Origin: Sulfurovum sp.
Lineage (GTDB): Bacteria; Campylobacterota; Campylobacteria; Campylobacterales; Sulfurovaceae
Direction of reading: 5' to 3'
NCBI GenBank assembly: GCA_020726085.1
Contig: DYTG01000066.1
Location: 1 to 9,659 of the forward strand
DNA: 9,659 nt
Shown here: one piece after another, positions 6,707-9,659 of the stretch
How the letters are laid out: each line of letters starts with the position of its first letter
How positions within the stretch are numbered: the first letter of the stretch is position 1
Made by a program: the position numbers and the translations under genes
Notes under the pieces: generated by a model
Told to the model about the DNA's origin: nothing
Seen by the model: only the letters and a program-made list of their open reading frames with translations
Database searches by the model: none

Positions 6707-7395
6707 TTAATGGCTTCCATGATTTGATAGTAGTTTCCGTTGTTTTTGAGAGAGGAGAACATACCGCTTTTGATGGTTTCAAGACGCATAAAAAAAGGAA
6801 ATTGTGTTTTCATTGCACCGTTATTAATCGCACGTTGCCCCACTACGCTTTGGCTAATGGGATCAAACAAAATAGCATGGTCACGTTTGACGATATAGAC
6901 CAATCCTACTTGGTACTTTTTGGCAAAGAGGGTTAAATTCTCTTTGTTGGGTAAGCCGTAGGAGTTTTTAGAGAGAAATGTAGCGTAAATATCGGGGTGT
7001 ATCCAGTTTTTGTCGTCGTTTCGTACGATGTCGCTATAGACTTGCTCGTTGGGTGCTAATAGCAAAACGTTACCGTAAAGATACCCACCAATAACACTAT
7101 CGCCTACTCGAACTTGTGGCTTGACGCTAGGAAGCGAGGTGTGAATAATAGCCGTCGAATCAATTTGCAGTGCTATAGTCTCATTGCTTTGGACTACATA
7201 CCCTACAATTGCCGTAAGTCTTTCGTCAAACCCATGCACTACAATACCGCTCATACCGTTTACACCCAATGGCGATTGAAGCGTAATGCTATTGCCATTA
7301 ACAGCGGTTACTTTGGTCTGAGTAGTAGGCGGATAGAATCCTGCAAAGAGTTTGGTGAGAGAGAGAAGAAGAAGCGTTGCGATGATTTTTTTCAT
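6703..7395 (-). CDS. Secreted protein with PgbA-type plasminogen-binding N-terminal domain
   Basis: This 230-residue protein starts with a Sec signal peptide (MKK, then a hydrophobic run, likely cleavage after Ala18 in KLFA/GFYPP). The rest resembles the N-terminal domain named for H. pylori PgbA (HP0508), which lies beside glcD (HP0509) in that species; the same overlapping order is seen here. H. pylori PgbA is, as I recall, roughly twice as long, with a lysine-rich C-terminal part said to bind host plasminogen. That part is absent here, so host plasminogen binding is unlikely to be its job. A periplasmic or surface envelope role is likely. The ATG follows AAGGAC about 9 bases upstream. The assignment rests on synteny and overall resemblance. 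Confidence 0.7.
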   Translation of the reverse strand: MKKIIATLLLLSLTKLFAGFYPPTTQTKVTAVNGNSITLQSPLGVNGMSGIVVHGFDERLTAIVGYVVQSNETIALQIDSTAIIHTSLPSVKPQVRVGDSVIGGYLYGNVLLLAPNEQVYSDIVRNDDKNWIHPDIYATFLSKNSYGLPNKENLTLFAKKYQVGLVYIVKRDHAILFDPISQSVVGQRAINNGAMKTQFPFFMRLETIKSGMFSSLKNNGNYYQIMEAIK

Positions 7396-7427
7396 AAATT
7401 GCCGTCCTTATGTGTTGAATAGATAGT

Positions 7428-7433
7428 ATTATA
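7428..7433 (-). promoter_or_regulatory. -10 box of the pgbA-glcD promoter
   Basis: A perfect TATAAT on the minus strand lies 33 bases before the pgbA-like ATG, inside the symmetric TAGTATTATACTA (7425-7437) and just after a T-rich run. It would give a leader of about 26 bases. No clear -35 box is seen. Confidence 0.5.
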
Positions 7434-7502
7434 CTAAAAAAAGTGTAACAATTTCTGAAAAAATTTAATTCATGACACGGTACTTATTTTTGATAATTTA
7501 AA

Positions 7503-7521
7503 GGTGCAATAAATTGACACC
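7503..7521. other. Small imperfect hairpin in the divergent intergenic region
   Basis: GGTG-CAAT (7503-7510) pairs with ATTG-a-CACC (7513-7521) with one bulged A. On the minus strand it is followed by TTTAAATT, so it could stop leftward transcripts leaving the island before pgbA. It directly abuts the first copy of the repeated module. Confidence 0.3.
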
Positions 7522-7525
7522 CTGC

Positions 7526-7542
7526 AGTTATTTCACAATCTC
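7526..7542 (+). repeat. Repeat module, copy 1 (upstream, half-module)
   Basis: AGTTATTTCACAATCTC matches 15 of 17 bases of 8351-8367 and 15 of 17 of the reverse complement of 8269-8285. The next bases fold with it: ACAATCTC (7535-7542) pairs with GAGAGTGT (7550-7557) with one mismatch and a 7-base loop. The second half of the module, GTGGAACGAG, appears only at 7607-7616, so this copy is split by about 64 bases. Confidence 0.6.
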
Positions 7543-7591
7543 TGTATTTGAGAGTGTATAGGAGATGATATATAGGGTTTAAACATCTGCA

Positions 7592-7612
7592 TTTCACAAT
7601 AAAATTGTGGAA
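7592..7612 (+). promoter_or_regulatory. Palindrome upstream of the nucleotidyltransferase promoter (operator candidate)
   Basis: TTTCACAAT (7592-7600) and ATTGTGGAA (7604-7612) form a 9-pair stem, with one T-G wobble, around a 3-base loop. The left arm with its preceding A (ATTTCACAAT, 7591-7600) repeats exactly the decamer at 7530-7539; the right arm begins the GTGGAACGAG half-module. It ends 16 bases before the extended -10, where a regulator would block RNA polymerase. Autoregulation by the pair itself is an inference. Confidence 0.45.
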
Positions 7613-7628
7613 CGAGAGTGTGAGAAAA

Positions 7629-7637
7629 TGTTATAAT
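7629..7637 (+). promoter_or_regulatory. Extended -10 promoter of the MNT-HEPN pair
   Basis: TGTTATAAT is a perfect extended -10 (TGnTATAAT). Transcription would begin near 7644, giving a leader of only about 13 bases that consists mainly of the AAGGAGG ribosome binding site. Confidence 0.65.
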
Positions 7638-7644
7638 AAACTAA

Positions 7645-7651
7645 AAGGAGG
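7645..7651 (+). promoter_or_regulatory. Strong ribosome binding site that fixes the nucleotidyltransferase start
   Basis: AAGGAGG lies 5 bases before ATG 7657. It overlaps the in-frame GTG at 7651, so that codon cannot be the start and the protein begins two codons later. Confidence 0.75.
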
Positions 7652-7656
7652 TGAAG

Positions 7657-7980
7657 ATGCAAGATATTGAGCAGCTTAAAAATGAAATCACAGATAGACT
7701 AAAACCTCTTCATCCCTATCAAGTGATACTCTTTGGTAGTTATGTTTATGGGACTCCTGACGAGAATAGTGATTTGGATATTTGTGTGATTGAAAAAGGG
7801 CAAATTTCTAAACGCAAACGAAAATCAATCATTCGAGAGGCTCTCAAAGATATTAAACTGCCCAAAGATATTTTGGTGGAGAGTTATGACTATTTTATGA
7901 GCCACAGTGATGAGAATTGGATAAACACAGCTCTCTACGATACTAGGCATGAAGGAGTGGTACTTTATGAACAAAAGTGA
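7657..7980 (+). CDS. Minimal nucleotidyltransferase (MNT domain), antitoxin-like
   Basis: This 107-residue protein has the polymerase-beta-type nucleotidyltransferase core. Gly27-Ser28 is followed by ten residues and then Asp39-x-Asp41 (GSX10DXD); Asp71 in LPKDILVES is a likely third metal ligand. MNT proteins are encoded beside HEPN proteins in toxin-antitoxin pairs; in the studied HepT-MntA systems the MNT protein adds AMP to its HEPN partner and silences its RNase activity. The catalytic residues look intact, so it may be active. ATG 7657 is chosen because AAGGAGG lies 5 bases upstream. The 3' end overlaps the HEPN-like gene by 14 bases. Confidence 0.88.
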   Translation: MQDIEQLKNEITDRLKPLHPYQVILFGSYVYGTPDENSDLDICVIEKGQISKRKRKSIIREALKDIKLPKDILVESYDYFMSHSDENWINTALYDTRHEGVVLYEQK

Positions 7981-8233
7981 TATTAACTGCAGTGCCGATA
8001 TGTTTTTATACAAAGCAATTATCGATTTAAATAGTGGCAAAACACACGATATAAAACGACTCATTGAGCTTTGCTTTGAAAACTCTATTAAGCTTATAGA
8101 CGATATTGAGTGCTTGATAGAGCCAAATAACTATGCAGTAGAAGGGCGATATTCGATAATCCATGATGATATCAATGATGCTCAGCAGTATATTGAAGTG
8201 TTCGAAAAGTTGTTAGGGCCAGTAAATGGTTAA
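7967..8233 (+). CDS. Short HEPN-like protein, probably N-terminally truncated
   Basis: The 88-residue product resembles only the C-terminal part of the HEPN proteins paired with MNT genes: MFLYKAIIDLN (12-22) matches the end of the conserved EKxLKAxL helix, then KTHD (25-28), and NYAVEGRY (55-62). R61-x4-H66 fits the RX4-6H motif of HEPN RNases, though it may be chance. Typical members have about 120-135 residues; the first helices (W/A/DL and the CFHxQQA segment) are missing. ATG 7967 is preferred over 7949 because AAGGAG (7952-7957) lies 9 bases before it. The overlap with the MNT gene marks one operon. A remnant, or a reduced but working toxin, are both possible. Confidence 0.65.
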   Translation: MNKSDINCSADMFLYKAIIDLNSGKTHDIKRLIELCFENSIKLIDDIECLIEPNNYAVEGRYSIIHDDINDAQQYIEVFEKLLGPVNG

Positions 8234-8249
8234 TTGAGTCCAAAAACAT

Positions 8250-8384
8250 TCCTCGTTCCACCTCTCCTGAGACTGTGAAATAACTATCTTAAAAATTCCG
8301 TAGTGTGCGTTTCTTTCGCACAAAAAAGTGTGTGACATGGTCGCACCTACAGTTATTTTACACTCTCATGAGGTGGAATGAGGA
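8250..8384. repeat. Long imperfect inverted repeat downstream of the HEPN-like gene (MITE-like)
   Basis: The left arm (8250-8285), read in reverse complement, matches the right arm (8351-8384) over about 35 bases with four substitutions and one 2-base gap. The shared module is AGTTATTTYACA, then STCTCA, then a GAG/GTGGAA block, ending in GAGGA. The 65-base centre holds further palindromes: TGTGCG (8304-8309) with CGCACA (8317-8322), and GTGTGAC (8330-8336) with GTCGCAC (8340-8346). No open frame is carried. The structure suits a small non-autonomous element or a structured RNA, and the module recurs in split form upstream of the MNT gene. Confidence 0.6.
8322..8346 (-). terminator. Weak candidate terminator for the ion channel gene
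   Basis: Read on the minus strand, GTGCGAC pairs with GTCACAC across a CAT loop with one C-A mismatch, followed two bases later by six T. It lies 63 bases after the channel stop codon. The mismatch makes the stem marginal. Confidence 0.35.
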
Positions 8385-8409
8385 GAAATCACAAAAAGTA
8401 ACTTTTGAT

Positions 8410-9504
8410 TTAATAACTGTAGCGATTGCGTGCTACCTCTTGAATTATCTCCAATATTTGAGGCTTTGAACGCATCAGTTTATTAAAATCATAGGTGGTA
8501 AGTTCGAGCATCTCGCAACGTTTTTTGGCGGTAACCGTTGCGGTACGTTTGCCATCTTTGAGTAAAGCAATCTCTCCAAAAAAATCACCCGCTTTAAGTG
8601 TAATGTGCAAATTATCCGACTCTCTCACCACCTCCACTTCACCATCAAGAATAAAATACATTCCATCAGCATTGTCTCTCTCTTTGATAATCACCTCATT
8701 GTGACCAAAACGCTTAAGGAAGAGCAAATGAGCAATCTCGGAGATACTGCCTTTGTCTAAATGGGCAAAAATAGGGACTTTGGCAACCAAATTCCAGCTG
8801 GTGATATAGCGAATACGAGCAAGTTCTTGAGCAAATCCATTGACTAATATACCCGTTGGGAGTGCAAACATCCCAAGCCCTATGATAGAAGCCAAAGAAC
8901 CCAAAAATTTTCCCAATACCGTAATGGGTATCACATCCCCATAACCCACGGTTGCTAAAGTGATAATTGCCCACCACATCGCTTGGAGTATATTACCAAA
9001 TCCATCAGGATTGACATTGCGTTCTACAAAATAGAGTAAAGTTGAGGTAACCAAAGTAAGCAACAGCATCAAATAGAGCGATGCCAAAATGGATTTGCGT
9101 TCATTGACAATGACATCTTTAAAAATTCTCAAAGCATCCGAAAATCGTGCAATCTTCAAAAAAGTGGTTATTCCAAATGCCGTTTTTACATCATCAACCC
9201 ACACATTGCCATCAAACAAGAGCAAAACAAGCGGAAATGCGGCAATAAAATCTATAATACCGCTCCAAGAACGAAGATAGATTGTGAGTATTTTTTGGCG
9301 ATAAGCATCTTCTAAATGGAGCATAAAATCGATCGCCAAAATAGCAAAGAGGAGTGTTTGCAATACCAAACTGGAGGCGTGAAGCTCTTTGCCCAGTTGG
9401 GTTGATTCACACACGATAAGCGTCGTAGCTATGATGGTAGTTGTGACGATAACGTGGGGGTACAATTGAGAATTTTTTTGAAAATTTTGCAATACTTTAA
9501 CCAT
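8410..9504 (-). CDS. Six-helix potassium channel with cyclic-nucleotide-binding domain
   Basis: This 364-residue protein resembles bacterial CNG channels such as MloK1. It has hydrophobic segments S1-S3 (about 17-35, 45-65, 80-98), an S4-like segment with few charges (111-132), S5 (138-160), a pore helix with selectivity filter TVGYGD (185-190), S6 (199-223), and a C-terminal cNMP-binding fold. Its phosphate cassette GEIALL (310-315) plus Arg320-Thr321 in RTATV looks able to bind cyclic nucleotide. The filter indicates K+ selectivity. ATG 9504 is chosen; an in-frame GTG at 9543 adds 13 residues, but neither has a clear ribosome binding site, and the extra residues are AT-rich and overlap another frame. 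A TGATAAAAT just upstream could be an extended -10 giving a nearly leaderless message. Confidence 0.88.
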   Translation of the reverse strand: MVKVLQNFQKNSQLYPHVIVTTTIIATTLIVCESTQLGKELHASSLVLQTLLFAILAIDFMLHLEDAYRQKILTIYLRSWSGIIDFIAAFPLVLLLFDGNVWVDDVKTAFGITTFLKIARFSDALRIFKDVIVNERKSILASLYLMLLLTLVTSTLLYFVERNVNPDGFGNILQAMWWAIITLATVGYGDVIPITVLGKFLGSLASIIGLGMFALPTGILVNGFAQELARIRYITSWNLVAKVPIFAHLDKGSISEIAHLLFLKRFGHNEVIIKERDNADGMYFILDGEVEVVRESDNLHITLKAGDFFGEIALLKDGKRTATVTAKKRCEMLELTTYDFNKLMRSKPQILEIIQEVARNRYSY

Positions 9505-9529
9505 GAATAGTATTTTATCATAAAAAATT

Positions 9530-9659
9530 CTATTTGTATTCACGAAATAATGATATTGCTTTAAACAAATTTATCCAAGATGTGCAGAAAGAAGAAATGT
9601 TTTTCTCGTTCTGATTACTGTAAACTTTGCAAAACTCCAGAAAGCCCATAAATAGGGCA
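9530..9659 (-). CDS. Possible C-terminal fragment of an upstream gene
   Basis: A minus-strand frame is open from the right edge to TAG at 9530-9532, about 43 codons, ending 25 bases before the channel ATG. The peptide is rich in Phe, Cys and Ser (e.g. NISSFCTSWINLFKAISLF) and matches nothing I know. No ribosome binding site can be judged. A short hairpin-capable stretch (GCCC 9646-9649, GGGC 9655-9658) lies at the edge. It may equally be noncoding. Confidence 0.25.
   Translation of the reverse strand, partial: ALFMGFLEFCKVYSNQNEKNISSFCTSWINLFKAISLFREYK

Noticed and set aside
8304..8327. Rho-independent terminator on the plus strand for the HEPN-like gene
   Set aside because: The TGTGCG/CGCACA hairpin is followed by A residues, not T, in the plus direction.
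8250..8384. Integron attC site or CRISPR repeats
   Set aside because: The arm ends lack the RYYYAAC/GTTRRRY core sites of attC, no integrase is present, and the repeats are neither evenly spaced nor separated by unique spacers of constant length.
8369..8434. Small plus-strand frame starting ATGAGGTGGAATGAG
   Set aside because: It begins inside the repeat arm, runs antisense into the channel gene, and ends within about 35 codons; the likeness to BrnT-type starts is superficial.

Overview
The window looks like chromosome from a Campylobacterota (epsilonproteobacterial) species, plausibly a free-living Sulfurimonas/Sulfuricurvum-type organism. It is AT-rich, and its gene pairs are typical of that phylum: lptE directly followed by folC, and a pgbA-type plasminogen-binding-domain gene overlapping a glcD-type FAD oxidoreductase, the arrangement I recall as HP0508-HP0509 in Helicobacter pylori. 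The Dcd protein also has the phylum-typical GKSTYARCG active-site segment. Genus is inferred from recall, not from a search.

Layout. 1-90 (-) is the start of an unidentified gene leaving the left edge. 331-1973 (+) is a tight lptE-folC pair behind a TATAAT promoter. folC converges on dcd with a 4-base overlap. 1970-5250 (-) reads, in transcription order, trpA, an ABC-type AAA ATPase, a 178-residue possible nuclease and dcd. 5321-7395 (-) is pgbA-glcD, closed by a strong hairpin whose loop holds the glcD stop codon. 7396-8409 is an accessory island: a minimal nucleotidyltransferase and a short HEPN-like protein on the + strand, bracketed by copies of a repeated module that also forms a long imperfect palindrome. 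8410-9504 (-) encodes a six-helix, cyclic-nucleotide-binding K+ channel. The last bases hold only an open fragment.

How the genes work together. Most of the window is housekeeping: outer-membrane LPS assembly (LptE), folate polyglutamylation (FolC), pyrimidine deoxynucleotide supply (Dcd), the last steps of tryptophan synthesis (TrpA), 2-hydroxyacid oxidation (GlcD) and an ion channel. Two small accessory modules break this up. The first is the ATPase plus putative PD-(D/E)XK partner (2561-4434), wedged between trpA and dcd. Its central part is strikingly AT-rich, a palindromic repeat-like sequence lies on its upstream side, and a dcd promoter seems to lie inside its last codons. It is the best candidate here for an undescribed two-gene defence system. 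The second is the MNT-HEPN toxin-antitoxin-like pair, whose HEPN half seems to lack its N-terminal helices.
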